Part shown: piece after piece, positions 1 through 8,516 of the stretch
Layout of the letters: each line of letters opens with the position of its first letter
Position numbering within the stretch: the first letter of the stretch is position 1
DNA from: Ectobacillus antri
Lineage (GTDB): Bacteria; Bacillota; Bacilli; Bacillales; Bacillaceae_G
Direction of reading: 5' to 3'
DNA length: 64,000 bases
NCBI RefSeq assembly: GCF_003852715.1
Contig: NZ_RIAV01000004.1
Location: 1 to 64,000 of the forward strand
The notes under the pieces: model-generated
What the model was told of the DNA's origin: nothing
What the model saw: the letters and a program-made list of their open reading frames with translations, nothing else
Database searches by the model: none
Made by a program: the position numbers and the translations under genes

Positions 1-118
1 CTACTACAACCATAAACGGATCAAGGCAAAATTAAAGGGCATGAGCCCGGTTCAATACCGGGCTCATGCCCAAGAGGCTGCCTGACACACCCGTGTCTAA
101 CTTTTGGGGGCCAGTTCA
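1..118 (+). mobile_element. Right end of an IS3-family insertion sequence (partial)
   Basis: The window opens inside the 3' end of an IS3-family transposase frame. About 30 bp after its stop comes a G-rich terminal segment ending in CA near 117-118, as expected for a TG...CA-ended IS3 element. The left part lies outside the window, so completeness, orfA/orfB organisation and target duplication cannot be judged. The element ends 15 bp from the stop codon of the neighbouring M23 peptidase gene. The exact boundary is inferred. Confidence 0.65.
2..85 (+). CDS. IS3-family transposase OrfB, C-terminal fragment
   Basis: Twenty-seven in-frame codons followed by TGA read YYNHKRIKAKLKGMSPVQYR and a short Ala-rich tail. 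This is the typical C-terminus of IS3/IS150-type OrfB transposases (rve integrase core), where the N-x-x-R-x-x-x-x-L-x-G-M-S-P motif follows the last catalytic Glu. The DDE residues lie upstream, outside the window. The frame is open up to the natural stop, so the 3' end is intact. Confidence 0.75.
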   Translation, partial: YYNHKRIKAKLKGMSPVQYRAHAQEAA

Positions 119-132
119 AAGTGCCTGCTTTT

Positions 133-1395
133 TTAGCGTAAGTATGGGACCGGATTTACAGCATTGCTTTTTGCCGCGTTCCATGCACCTACATGTAATT
201 CGAAATGCAAGTGTTGACCGTAGGATTGTCCCGTGTTTCCCATCACGCCGATTTGCTGCCCTTGGGAAACCGTTTGTCCTGTGGATACATTCATGGAAGC
301 AAGGTGGGCATAAACAGTTGTATATTGCTTGCCACTAATGTTATGTGTCATATAAACAACATTACCGTAACTGCTAGAGTAATGCGCTTTAATAACAATA
401 CCTCCTGCTGCTGCAACAACAGGAACATGACCACCCTGCGCAATATCCACACCATAATGGAATCCAGGTTTTCCGTTAACAACACGAGGACCGAATCCAG
501 ATGTAAATGCGCCTGCTGCCGGTTTAATGAAGCCCCCTGTGTTGCTCGCTGGGGGAGCTACTGGTTTGGAAGGTGATGGTGCACTTACAGTTCCATTATT
601 ATTTTTGGCAGCTTCTTGTTGTCTAATTGCTTCTTGCTTAGCACGCTCAGCAGCTGCGATATTTGCTTGTACAGCTTGTCTTTGTGCCTCCAATAGAGAT
701 GCAACTTCTTCTGCACTTTCAATCTCAGCATTTGTTTGTGCTAATTTTGCACTCAACTCGTCTAAAATTTGCTGCTCTTGTTGCTTGTTTATATCCAGCT
801 CTTGTTTTTTAGCGGTGAGTTTTGCTTCATAATCTTTCAAATCACGTTCTTTTGCTTCAACAGCAAGTGTTTCTTTTTCAACGGCTTTTTGATCACGAAC
901 TTGCTCTTTTACTATGTCATTATCAGAATTTAAGATAAGGTTAATAGAATACAAGTTTTCTAAAAGCTCTGCCAAGTTTTTTGCATTGATAAGAACTTCA
1001 GTAATTAAGTTGATTCTTGGTTGTTCCTGTACAGTTTGTAAGCGTTGTTTAATAACTTCCTGTCTTTTTTCAATTTGCACTTGCAGATAGGCAATATGTT
1101 CTTTTTTTCTGGTGATTTCTTCTTCTGTTTTGCGAATTGCTTCTTGTGTATCGCTCAATTCTTTTTGATTTGTTGTAATAGCAGTGTTTAACTCATCTAA
1201 CTTTTGCTGTAAAGCTTGTATGTCTTGCTCAATTTGGCCTTTTTCTTGCTGTTTATTTTGCAGCTCCTCTTGATTCCCTTGCAGTTCAGACTGAATACGA
1301 TTCAATTTGTCTTGATCCGTTTCTGCATGTACAAGTACTGGGGAAGCGAGGAGGGCGCCAGCTGTCATGAGAGTAATGATGTTTTTGTTTTTCAC
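133..1395 (-). CDS. Secreted murein hydrolase activator / M23 peptidase with coiled coil
   Basis: A 420-residue secreted protein. I chose the GTG at 1395 because it follows an AAAGGAG ribosome binding site and begins directly with a signal peptide (Lys-rich start, hydrophobic core, cleavage after VHA). Residues about 30-270 form a Gln/Glu/Lys-rich coiled coil like EnvC/CwlO-type proteins. A short Pro/Ser linker follows, then a C-terminal LytM/M23 domain with the zinc motifs HYGVDI and HLHFELH. Such proteins cut or regulate cutting of peptidoglycan peptide cross-bridges at the cell surface. It is transcribed alone. The usual downstream terminator appears to have been displaced by the IS element next to its stop. 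Confidence 0.85.
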   Translation of the reverse strand: MKNKNIITLMTAGALLASPVLVHAETDQDKLNRIQSELQGNQEELQNKQQEKGQIEQDIQALQQKLDELNTAITTNQKELSDTQEAIRKTEEEITRKKEHIAYLQVQIEKRQEVIKQRLQTVQEQPRINLITEVLINAKNLAELLENLYSINLILNSDNDIVKEQVRDQKAVEKETLAVEAKERDLKDYEAKLTAKKQELDINKQQEQQILDELSAKLAQTNAEIESAEEVASLLEAQRQAVQANIAAAERAKQEAIRQQEAAKNNNGTVSAPSPSKPVAPPASNTGGFIKPAAGAFTSGFGPRVVNGKPGFHYGVDIAQGGHVPVVAAAGGIVIKAHYSSSYGNVVYMTHNISGKQYTTVYAHLASMNVSTGQTVSQGQQIGVMGNTGQSYGQHLHFELHVGAWNAAKSNAVNPVPYLR

Positions 1396-1936
1396 AGTGC
1401 TTCTGTCTCCTTTCCCTGTCCGACATAATTTATATACCATATCAATAAAGTAGGAATCTAGGAATATAAGAAAATGTAACATGAACTTAATATTATATTG
1501 ATATTTTTCGTGTGGTAATAAAAAAATATATTAAATTCATTTTTTTTGCAAATGAATTTGTTTGTTATAGTGAAATATTATAATAGAAAGAGTTTGACTT
1601 TTTAGGTGAAATGTTATTTCGAAATATAAAATTATTTCTCCTATTATTTTTTGTTTTACTTGTATATATGAAATTGATTTTAATAGGTGGTTTTTTTTGA
1701 AAAATACGGATAATCCAAGAAAATATACAAATATTTTTATGAAAGAAAAATTGCTCATAAATCGGGTTGCTTTTCTTGAAATGATATTTACTATGTTGTC
1801 ATAACAGAGAATTTACTATATGATATTAATTCGAGGGGCTAAATATTGAATCACCTAACAATATTTTACAAAAGTAGAACTATAGATACTTTTGTGGGAA
1901 AGTGGTAGACTGGTAACTTTAAAAGGGGGGCTTTGT
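1396..1936. other. AT-rich divergent intergenic region
   Basis: About 540 bp between the divergent M23 peptidase and symporter genes. It is very AT-rich, with many T and A runs. It must hold the promoters for both genes, but I could not pick a convincing -35/-10 pair. A 73-codon frame on the minus strand (1537-1758) is low-complexity, lacks a clear ribosome binding site and is probably chance. Confidence 0.5.
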
Positions 1937-3199
1937 ATGAAAAAGTTAGGATTAGCTTGGCAAATCTTAATTGGTCTCGTAGTCGGTATTGCTGTGGGTG
2001 CTATTTTTTATGGTAATGATGCAGTAGCTACGTATCTACAACCAATTGGAACTATTTTTATCCGACTTATTAAAATGATTGTTATTCCAATTGTTGTGGC
2101 AAGCATTGTCGTTGGCGTCGCAGGGGTAGGCGATGTTAAAAAGCTTGGTAAACTAGGTGGGAAAACAATTTTATACTTTGAGATTATTACGACTGTAGCT
2201 ATTGTGTTAGGTCTTTTAATCGCAAATGTATTCCAGCCTGGTGCTGGCGTCGATAGAAAAAATCTACAAGAAACAGATATTTCTTCTTATCTTGGTACAA
2301 CAGAAGAAGTGAAAAGCCATTCTATGGCGGATACATTTGTTAATATTGTCCCTACGAACATCATTGATGCTTTAGCAAAAGGTGATATGCTTGCAATTAT
2401 TTTCTTCTCTGTATTGTTCGGATTAGGAATTGCGGCAATTGGAGAGAAAGGTAAGCCGGTTCTTCGCTTTTTTGAAGGTGTATCGGAAGCGATGTTTTAT
2501 GTAACGAACCAAGTAATGAAGTTCGCGCCATTTGGTGTATTTGCATTAATAGGTGTAACCGTTTCTAAGTTTGGTGTAAGTTCTCTTATTCCACTCGGTA
2601 AGCTTGTGCTTGTTGTATATGGTTCTATGATTTTCTTTGTTATTGTTGTTCTTGGTGCTGTTGCCAAAATGGTAGGGATTAATATTTTCAGTTTCTTGAA
2701 AATATTAAAAGACGAGTTGATCTTGGCTTACTCTACAGCAAGTTCTGAGACGGTACTGCCGAAGATTATGGAAAAGATGGAGCGCTTTGGTTGTCCAAAA
2801 GCAGTCACGTCTTTTGTTATTCCAACGGGATATTCATTTAACCTTGACGGTTCTACATTGTATCAAGCCATTGCAGCTATTTTCTTGGCGCAAATGTACG
2901 GTATTAACTTGTCTCTTTCTGAACAAATTACCCTTCTTCTTGTGTTGATGGTAACGTCTAAAGGTATTGCTGGTGTTCCAGGTGTATCGTTTGTCGTTTT
3001 ATTAGCAACATTAGGAACAGTGGGCATTCCAGCAGAAGGTCTTGCATTTATTGCGGGAATTGATCGTATCCTTGATATGGCACGTACTGCAGTTAACGTA
3101 GTAGGAAACTCCTTGGCAGCAGTTGTAATGTCTAAATGGGAAGGACAATATGACGCTAAGCAAGGTGAACAATATTTAGATGAAGTAAAAGCATCATAA
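1937..3199 (+). CDS. gltT: Proton/sodium:glutamate (dicarboxylate) symporter, DAACS family
   Basis: A 420-residue polytopic membrane protein of the dicarboxylate/amino-acid:cation symporter family, importing glutamate or aspartate with Na+ or H+. The start at 1937 (MKKLGLAWQ) has an AAAGGGGGG site; a longer in-frame start at 1892 has none. Eight hydrophobic segments and both re-entrant signatures are visible: the serine-rich ASSETVLP hairpin near residue 270 and the GYSFNLDGSTLY motif near 300, which lines the substrate and cation site. Sequence around these motifs resembles Bacillus GltT/GltP more than DctA. It is monocistronic and ends at a perfect palindromic terminator. Confidence 0.85.
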   Translation: MKKLGLAWQILIGLVVGIAVGAIFYGNDAVATYLQPIGTIFIRLIKMIVIPIVVASIVVGVAGVGDVKKLGKLGGKTILYFEIITTVAIVLGLLIANVFQPGAGVDRKNLQETDISSYLGTTEEVKSHSMADTFVNIVPTNIIDALAKGDMLAIIFFSVLFGLGIAAIGEKGKPVLRFFEGVSEAMFYVTNQVMKFAPFGVFALIGVTVSKFGVSSLIPLGKLVLVVYGSMIFFVIVVLGAVAKMVGINIFSFLKILKDELILAYSTASSETVLPKIMEKMERFGCPKAVTSFVIPTGYSFNLDGSTLYQAIAAIFLAQMYGINLSLSEQITLLLVLMVTSKGIAGVPGVSFVVLLATLGTVGIPAEGLAFIAGIDRILDMARTAVNVVGNSLAAVVMSKWEGQYDAKQGEQYLDEVKAS

Positions 3200-3202
3200 G
3201 TC

Positions 3203-3234
3203 AAAGACCTCATGCGAATTCGCATGAGGTCTTT
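3203..3234 (+). terminator. Intrinsic terminator after gltT
   Basis: A perfect 32-bp palindrome (arms AAAGACCTCATGCGAA) starts 3 bp after the stop codon and ends in a short T-run. It could act in both directions. Confidence 0.85.
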
Positions 3235-3440
3235 TCATGTATAATTTTAATTGTTTTTTCTTTCTGATTTATGGAAATAGGAGAATGCAAATATAGGTAT
3301 TATACAGTTGTATGGAACACAGGCTGTCCTTACTTAGCATAGTTGCACAAAGTTTGTTTTTTTCTCTCCTCACCATTCTTACATGTATACAGCACATAAG
3401 ACTGAGATTGTATAGGTCTAAAGTCCCATTACAAAACACA

Positions 3441-3480
3441 TCATAAGTACGTTATGACTCCTTTTTATTTTCGGTAAGAT
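3441..3480 (+). promoter_or_regulatory. Candidate liaI promoter with LiaR-type operator
   Basis: A sigma-A-like promoter is visible: -35 TTATGA (3452-3457), a 17-bp spacer and -10 TAAGAT (3475-3480), 32 bp upstream of the liaI start. The -35 box is the right arm of an inverted repeat, TCATAA-N5-TTATGA (3441-3457). A weak -35 overlapped by a dyad is what an activator-dependent promoter would look like. Assignment to LiaR is inferred from position only. Confidence 0.5.
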
Positions 3481-3512
3481 AGAAATATCAAATTGAAAGG
3501 AGGCGGCGAACA

Positions 3513-3842
3513 GTGAAAAAGTTTCTAACGATATTAGCAGCAGGTATATTGGTTTTAATTGCATTTGCTAGCCTAGGGCATCTTATTGGCTTTGGAATCG
3601 GTGCTGCACTATGTTATTGGAGCTGTAAATCCATGCTTAGAGCAAAAACAGTGCTTAGTAAGCTTGGTTGGGGCATTCTTGGGTTGGTAGGCTTATCAAT
3701 CTTGTTTGGGAATTTTCCAGCCATCATAGGTATGGGGGCAATAGCACTTTTGTATTACGGCTATAAAAGTAGAAATAAAAAGGAAGAGCATTCGTTTCAA
3801 AGTTTTGATGAAGAATGGGAACACATTATGAAAACATATTAA
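3513..3842 (+). CDS. liaI: LiaI-like small membrane protein
   Basis: A 109-residue protein with a GTG start 8 bp after AAAGGAGG. It has an N-terminal hydrophobic segment, further hydrophobic stretches up to about residue 85, and a charged Lys/Glu tail. It precedes a PspA/LiaH homologue by 19 bp, and the whole liaIHFSR order follows. In B. subtilis LiaI is the membrane anchor that recruits LiaH under envelope stress. Here identity rests mainly on position and topology, since LiaI proteins are poorly conserved. Confidence 0.7.
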   Translation: MKKFLTILAAGILVLIAFASLGHLIGFGIGAALCYWSCKSMLRAKTVLSKLGWGILGLVGLSILFGNFPAIIGMGAIALLYYGYKSRNKKEEHSFQSFDEEWEHIMKTY

Positions 3843-3861
3843 GCATGAAAGGGAGATTAAC

Positions 3862-4494
3862 ATGAAAAAAACATTATTGCAGAGAGTGAGAGACGTTGTG
3901 TTAGCAGATTTATACAGTGCACTGGAAACGCAGGAAAAGAAAAATCCCATTGCATTGTTGAACCAATACTTACGAGATGGCGTGAAAGAGGTAGAAACAA
4001 TTGAAAAACTAGTAGATCGTCATCGTATGCTGCAAAAGAATTTCATGCATGAGCTGGAACAAGCTCGCTATATGGCAGCGAAGCGTGCTAAACAAGCAAG
4101 TATAGCTAACCAGGCGGGAGAAGTAACGCTTGCAGAGCGTGCAGAACAGGAAAGCGTTTATTACCAAGATCAGGTGGTTCGTCTGGAGAAAATGCATGCA
4201 ACAACAGCGGAACAGGTGGAGGATTTGCAACTTCGCCTGGAAGAAATGAAAAATAAACTAAAAGAGATGCATGCAAAACGCATGGAGCTTATGGCGCGCG
4301 AGAATGTGGCAAATGCACAGCGTCGCATCAACGATACATTATATAAAATTTCAGGACAAAGCTCCTTTTTGCGCTTTGAGGAAATAGAAGAGCAAATTCG
4401 TCAAATTGAGAAACAGGTTGTTTCAGAAGCAGAGCAAGACGGATTTGACTATAAAATTGCGCAACTTGAGAAGCGTTTGCAACAATCAGTATAA
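3862..4494 (+). CDS. liaH: LiaH, PspA/IM30-family phage-shock protein
   Basis: A 210-residue protein that is almost entirely coiled coil (Glu/Gln/Lys/Arg-rich heptads from about residue 30 to 160), with the N-terminal amphipathic helix typical of the PspA/IM30/Vipp1 family. These ESCRT-III-like proteins assemble on the inner face of the membrane and protect it during cell-wall antibiotic stress. The start follows AAAGGGAG. It lies 19 bp after liaI and is followed by a strong hairpin, so liaIH can be made in excess over liaFSR. Confidence 0.88.
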   Translation: MKKTLLQRVRDVVLADLYSALETQEKKNPIALLNQYLRDGVKEVETIEKLVDRHRMLQKNFMHELEQARYMAAKRAKQASIANQAGEVTLAERAEQESVYYQDQVVRLEKMHATTAEQVEDLQLRLEEMKNKLKEMHAKRMELMARENVANAQRRINDTLYKISGQSSFLRFEEIEEQIRQIEKQVVSEAEQDGFDYKIAQLEKRLQQSV

Positions 4495-4525
4495 CGAAGT
4501 CTCTAGAATATGATATATTTGTAGT

Positions 4526-4561
4526 AAAAGAAAAGGTATTGATAGCAATGCCTTTTCTTTT
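4526..4561 (+). terminator. Internal terminator between liaH and liaF
   Basis: Fifteen-base arms AAAAGAAAAGGTATT / AATGCCTTTTCTTTT with one G-T wobble, a 6-nt loop and a trailing T-run. It sits in the 124-bp gap between liaH and liaF and would let only part of the liaIH transcripts continue into liaFSR. Confidence 0.75.
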
Positions 4562-4618
4562 ATGACTACTAACAAATAATGTAACATAAGTGTGTATTTG
4601 ATAGAAAGGAGGGCAAAA

Positions 4619-5347
4619 ATGAAGCGAACATTTTCGAAAACACAAATCATGGGAGCGCTGCTTATCGTATTTGCACTAGGTATGTTATTGGATATTATCT
4701 TTCATCGTTTTGAGCCTATGGCGCTCGTTTTTTCTGTTGCACTTATTTTACTTGGACAATATTTCAGAAAAAAGGAAAAAAAGGTTCGGGGAAATGTACT
4801 CTTTCTAGTAGGTGTGTTTACCTTGATTGTAAATGTATTTTCTTCTGCAGCATTTCAACTTGTATTTGTCACACTTTTGATTTATGGAGGCTATGAATTG
4901 CTCATTAGTAATCAAAGGCGAGTTGTAGCTCCCAAGCTAGTAGAAAGCAATCAAGGTAAGCGCATCGTACAAGTGCAGCCCTTTTTTGAAAATATGTTAG
5001 TCGGAAATTACTATATGATGGGTAGCGTGTATGAATTGCATGATATTAATATTCGCTATGGACTTGGTGACGTAAAGATTGATTTAACAACAGCTATGAT
5101 TCCTGAAGGAGAAACGGTTCTTGTAATACACGGCTTAGTAGGGAACATTCGACTATATATTCCGTATGATATTGAGATATCTTTAAATCACTCAGTTCTT
5201 CTTGGAAATATTTCTATGCTTGAGTACAAAGAAAAAGGATTTAACAAAAATATATGTCTCGTTACAGAAGCGTATCAGGCAGCGCCAAGGCGTATTAAAA
5301 TCATTTCAACATTACTGATTGGTGATACGGAGGTGAGATATGTGTGA
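4619..5347 (+). CDS. liaF: LiaF, inhibitor of the LiaRS two-component system
   Basis: A 242-residue membrane protein. The start at 4619 is preceded by AAAGGAGGG. Four hydrophobic segments occupy about residues 8-110, followed by a soluble C-terminal domain of the LiaF/VraT-like type (beta-rich, GDVKIDL and VGNIRLYIP segments). In Firmicutes LiaF holds the LiaS kinase inactive until the wall is damaged. It overlaps liaS by 4 bp, implying translational coupling and a fixed stoichiometry. Confidence 0.85.
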   Translation: MKRTFSKTQIMGALLIVFALGMLLDIIFHRFEPMALVFSVALILLGQYFRKKEKKVRGNVLFLVGVFTLIVNVFSSAAFQLVFVTLLIYGGYELLISNQRRVVAPKLVESNQGKRIVQVQPFFENMLVGNYYMMGSVYELHDINIRYGLGDVKIDLTTAMIPEGETVLVIHGLVGNIRLYIPYDIEISLNHSVLLGNISMLEYKEKGFNKNICLVTEAYQAAPRRIKIISTLLIGDTEVRYV

Positions 5348-6381
5348 AGAGTAAAGAGAATGTACTATGGACATATATGCATTATTCAACATTACTTTGT
5401 CTCGGCATATCCATTTTTGCAACAGGAACGTACGCGTGGCAAAGTAAGCAAAACTTATACAGTTTTTTAATCGAGAGAAATGTTGCTTCTATACCTGTTG
5501 TTATATTTGTAATTGTTGGGAGCGCTGCTTTTGGTGCAGGTATGGGATATGCAATGGGACACTATATGAAACGTAGATTAGATGAATTATCTAATGTATT
5601 GCTGGATATGGATAGAGGTAATTATCAAAATATAGATTTTTCATTACTACATGAATATGGAGAGGTGGGAGAGCGAATCGTTGCTTTGGGAAAGCGTTTG
5701 GAGGAACAGACCGTCGTGTTTCAAAAGTTATCAAGCGAAAAAGTAAGCAGTAGCGAGGAAATACGCCAGAAAGCTATTGCACAAGAACGCCATCGTTTAG
5801 GGAGAGAATTGCATGACTCAGTTAGTCAACAGTTATTTGCGGTGTCTATGATGATGTCTGCTGTAAATGAGAGACAATCCCTGGATAAAAAGCAGCTTGA
5901 AATGATTGAACAGATGATTGTATATGCGCAGTCTGAAATGCGGGCGTTATTACTGCACTTGAGGCCTGTGCAATTGGAAGGCAAAAAGCTGGCGGAAGGG
6001 ATACAAGAGCTATTGCAAGAGCTATCGAGCAAACAACAAATCAAAATAGATTGGCTTATCGAGCCACTTGATTTAGAAAAAGGAATTGAAGATCATTTGT
6101 TTCGGATTGTACAGGAAGCAATCTCTAACACTTTGCGTCACGCAAAAGCGAAGCGCATGGAGGTGCGTCTACGTAAAATTGAGCAATATGTCATTTTAAA
6201 GCTTTTGGACGATGGAGTAGGGTTTAATGTGAATGACCGGAAAGCCGGCTCATATGGTCTTACTTCTATGCAAGAGCGTGTGCAAGAAATTGGCGGTGTG
6301 TTAAAAATTATTAGTTTTCCGAAAAAAGGAACACAAATTGAAGTAAAAGTTCCCATTATAGAGAAGGGAGAATCCATATGA
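5344..6381 (+). CDS. liaS: LiaS-type sensor histidine kinase
   Basis: A 345-residue kinase of the NarL-partner (HisKA_3) class. Two membrane segments (about 14-30 and 50-72) with a short extracytoplasmic loop mark it as an intramembrane-sensing kinase. A HAMP-like region precedes the dimerisation motif [10 protein letters not shown] with phospho-acceptor His157. The HATPase_c domain follows, with an N box near [18 protein letters not shown] and glycine box DDGVGF. The GTG start overlaps liaF, and its stop overlaps liaR by ATGA. It responds to cell-envelope stress, relayed through LiaF. Confidence 0.88.
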   Translation: MKSKENVLWTYMHYSTLLCLGISIFATGTYAWQSKQNLYSFLIERNVASIPVVIFVIVGSAAFGAGMGYAMGHYMKRRLDELSNVLLDMDRGNYQNIDFSLLHEYGEVGERIVALGKRLEEQTVVFQKLSSEKVSSSEEIRQKAIAQERHRLGRELHDSVSQQLFAVSMMMSAVNERQSLDKKQLEMIEQMIVYAQSEMRALLLHLRPVQLEGKKLAEGIQELLQELSSKQQIKIDWLIEPLDLEKGIEDHLFRIVQEAISNTLRHAKAKRMEVRLRKIEQYVILKLLDDGVGFNVNDRKAGSYGLTSMQERVQEIGGVLKIISFPKKGTQIEVKVPIIEKGESI

Positions 6382-7010
6382 TTCGTGTATTGCTTGTAGA
6401 TGACCATGAGATGGTACGGATGGGAGTAGGCGCATATTTATCAACCCAACCTGACATAGAAGTGGTTGGAGAAGCAGAAAACGGCAGTAAAGGAGTTGAA
6501 ATGGCACTTTCTTTACGTCCTGATATTATTTTAATGGATTTGGTAATGGACGGAATAGACGGGATTGAAGCAACAAAACGTATTATAGATAGTTGGGCGG
6601 AGGCGAAAATTGTTGTGTTGACAAGCTTTTTAGATGATGAAAAGCTATATCCAGCTATTGAAGCAGGAGCAATGAGTTATTTACTGAAAACCTCTAAAGC
6701 AAGTGATATTGCAGCTGCAGTACGCGCTACATATCAAGGAGAAGTTGTGTTAGAACCAAAAGTGACTGGAAAAATGATGACTAAAATGCGTCAAAAGCCA
6801 GAGTATTATTTGCATGATGAGTTAACAGAGCGAGAACGAGAAATCTTATTGCTTATGGCTGAAGGTAAATCTAATCAAGAAATTGCGGACACGTTGTTTA
6901 TTGCATTGAAAACCGTTAAAACACATGTAAGTAATATTTTAAATAAATTGGGTGTTAATGATCGTACACAAGCAGTGATTTATGCGTTTAAGCATCAATT
7001 AACCAAATAA
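6378..7010 (+). CDS. liaR: LiaR response regulator, NarL/FixJ family
   Basis: A 210-residue regulator with a receiver domain (acidic pair D8-D9, phospho-acceptor Asp54 in ILMDLVMDG, Thr and Lys switch residues in VVLTSF and LLKTS). It is joined to a C-terminal LuxR/GerE helix-turn-helix ([10 protein letters not shown] to [12 protein letters not shown]). It overlaps liaS by 4 bp and is the last gene of the operon. Its likely target is the liaI promoter, where an inverted repeat overlaps the -35 box. Confidence 0.88.
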   Translation: MIRVLLVDDHEMVRMGVGAYLSTQPDIEVVGEAENGSKGVEMALSLRPDIILMDLVMDGIDGIEATKRIIDSWAEAKIVVLTSFLDDEKLYPAIEAGAMSYLLKTSKASDIAAAVRATYQGEVVLEPKVTGKMMTKMRQKPEYYLHDELTEREREILLLMAEGKSNQEIADTLFIALKTVKTHVSNILNKLGVNDRTQAVIYAFKHQLTK

Positions 7011-7028
7011 TTATATTTGATTTTTCAT

Positions 7029-7050
7029 AAAAGGCTTAGGTGAGCCTTTT
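7029..7050 (+). terminator. Terminator of the lia operon
   Basis: AAAAGGCT / AGCCTTTT stem with a 6-nt loop and T-rich tail, 19 bp after the liaR stop. Confidence 0.8.
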
Positions 7051-7127
7051 TTATTTTGTGTGAATACGAAAGAGGCAAGTTACACTGACATACAAATAGA
7101 AGTGATACTATGTAAAGGAGGAGTGAC

Positions 7128-7664
7128 ATGTATAATCCGTATGGACAAATGGTTCCATGGTATGCACTTATTCAAAATGATGGGCGTTTTCCACCATTTC
7201 CACCAGGAGTCGGTTACCCACCAGGGCAGGGAGGAGGCTTTCCACCGTTTCCACCAGGAGGAGGTTACCCACCAGGGCAGGGAGGCTTTCCATCTTTCCC
7301 ACCAGGAGGTTACCCACCAGGGCAGGGAGGCTTTCCATCTTTCCCACCAGGAGGTTACCCACCAGGACAAGGAGGATATCCTCCAGAAACCGGTGGCCAA
7401 GAAAGTGGTCCCCCGCCAGGACCACCGCCTTCCTATACACCACAAAAGCCGCAAGCTTCATTGTATGCTGTTGATCCGGGGGGAATTCGGCGTTGCTTGT
7501 TTCGCTATACGTATATATGGCTACAGAATGATAGAGGATTCTGGTTTTATCCTGTGTTCGTAGGTCGCACATCTATTGCCGGATATAGGTGGAGACCTAG
7601 CCAGTTTAGATGGGTGTATACAGGTCTGGATTTGGATAGAATTGACTTTTTTCAATGTTCATGA
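7128..7664 (+). CDS. Pro/Gly-rich tandem-repeat protein of unknown function
   Basis: A 178-residue protein with an excellent AAAGGAGGAGTG site. Residues about 20-90 are tandem repeats of GGYPPGQGGFPSFPP and shorter variants, giving a Pro/Gly/Phe/Tyr low-complexity region. The C-terminal 70 residues are well ordered and aromatic-rich (FRYTYIWLQNDRGFWFYPVF, then WRPSQFRWVYTGLD), with two Cys. There is no signal peptide or membrane segment. The composition resembles spore-coat or spore-surface proteins of Bacillus, but I do not recognise the family. It is monocistronic with its own terminator. Confidence 0.7.
   Translation: MYNPYGQMVPWYALIQNDGRFPPFPPGVGYPPGQGGGFPPFPPGGGYPPGQGGFPSFPPGGYPPGQGGFPSFPPGGYPPGQGGYPPETGGQESGPPPGPPPSYTPQKPQASLYAVDPGGIRRCLFRYTYIWLQNDRGFWFYPVFVGRTSIAGYRWRPSQFRWVYTGLDLDRIDFFQCS
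7206..7383 (+). repeat. 45-bp tandem repeat within the Pro/Gly-rich gene
   Basis: Two identical 45-bp units (7260-7304 and 7305-7349), one partial unit to about 7383 and one longer diverged unit upstream. All keep the reading frame (15 codons per unit). The identity of adjacent units suggests recent slippage, and copy number probably varies between strains. Confidence 0.85.
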
Positions 7665-7665
7665 G

Positions 7666-7685
7666 GCTTCCGGTTAGCCGGGAGC
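7666..7685 (+). terminator. Intrinsic terminator after the repeat protein
   Basis: Eight-bp GC-rich stem (GCTTCCGG / CCGGGAGC, one wobble) with a TTAG loop and a following T-rich tract. Confidence 0.8.
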
Positions 7686-7798
7686 TTTATTTTTAATAGT
7701 TAGAATATTTTGTTGTTATAAAGAGGAAAAGTCTTTTTTTACGGCGAATATAATGATGTAGTTCCAACGTACTGAAAATTGAAGAAGAGGTGAACGCC

Positions 7799-7999
7799 AT
7801 GCTACTAGCCATTCTGTTCGTATCTGTAAGCATGATAGGGGTTCTAGGATATTATATGTTTATTCGTTCCTTTAAGTCGAACGTACTTGTATTTGATAAA
7901 GGTAGTTTCAATAATTCTAGATTTTTGGTATGTCCAAAATGTGGACAAGCGCAGGCAAGAAATGGAGGATATCAAGAGTGTTGCAGAACTAGATTGTAA
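7799..7999 (+). CDS. Small membrane protein with Cys-rich tail, unknown function
   Basis: A 66-residue protein. I chose the ATG at 7799 because AGAGGTG lies 6 bp upstream; a GTG at 7790 overlaps that site. One N-terminal membrane segment (about residues 2-22) is followed by a basic stretch and a Cys cluster: CPKCGQ and then a CC pair, a pattern that could bind zinc or iron. It is followed directly by a strong terminator, which supports a real single-gene unit. I do not recognise it. Confidence 0.6.
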   Translation: MLLAILFVSVSMIGVLGYYMFIRSFKSNVLVFDKGSFNNSRFLVCPKCGQAQARNGGYQECCRTRL

Positions 8000-8020
8000 A
8001 AGAGCCAAACCGGCTCTTTT
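7998..8020 (+). terminator. Intrinsic terminator
   Basis: Nine-bp perfect stem AAAAGAGCC / GGCTCTTTT with a 5-nt loop and a run of T. It overlaps the stop codon of the small membrane protein gene. Confidence 0.85.
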
Positions 8021-8167
8021 TTTAATCCTTTATAATGGTCTATTTCTAATATATAGGTGTGTAAGAGGGGTTTTTGCATTTTTTCATAACCTACATGCTG
8101 AGCGCGCTTGTTCTGTGAACTATAATTACGGATACGAGAGAATGAAGAACCTCCACAGCTTCATTTA

Positions 8168-8353
8168 TATATAAGTGCGACTAGAAAAAACGCCATTCTT
8201 TTTTTGATGAGAAAGAATAACGGGCAATGTATGGTTGCGGTCAGGGCCTAAGAGATACGTATGTCAAGTAAGAACATATACACGTAGCGAGACGTTCTAG
8301 CGTTGTGATTTTCTTTCTGTTTATATGTCGAAAAAATTATGTAGACTTATATA
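8168..8353 (+). repeat. Interspersed repeat, TATATAAGT family, copy 1
   Basis: A 186-bp non-coding element bounded by perfect terminal inverted repeats TATATAAGT / ACTTATATA. It is clearly homologous, along its whole length by eye, to 13481-13662, and its right part to 13811-13967. Internal inverted segments occur (ATTCTTT...AAAGAAT, then an ACGT...ACGT stem around CAAGTAAGAAC). Flanking intergenic sequence (8021-8167, 8354-8516) shows no coding frame. It resembles a MITE or the bcr-type repeats of the B. cereus group; that assignment is inference. Confidence 0.75.
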
Positions 8354-8516
8354 GGGAGTGAAAGCGTATATAAAAGAAAAAGAGCATTTTCAAAAATAAT
8401 GTTAGTTTTCTAACTTGTACATATATAGATAGTGTACCAGAAGTTTCTCTTTATTTTTAGACTTCTCTTTGTTAGTATACTGTTTAGTGTATTGCATCGC
8501 AAAGGGGGAAGTTATA

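Noticed and set aside
1537-1758. 73-codon frame on the minus strand in the first intergenic gap
   Set aside because: Low-complexity A/T-driven translation, no ribosome binding site, no terminator, in a region that must contain two divergent promoters.
7060-7563. Alternative frames over the Pro/Gly repeat gene on both strands
   Set aside because: The 45-bp repeat is a multiple of three, so all frames stay open. Only the frame starting at 7128 has a good ribosome binding site and ends just before a terminator.
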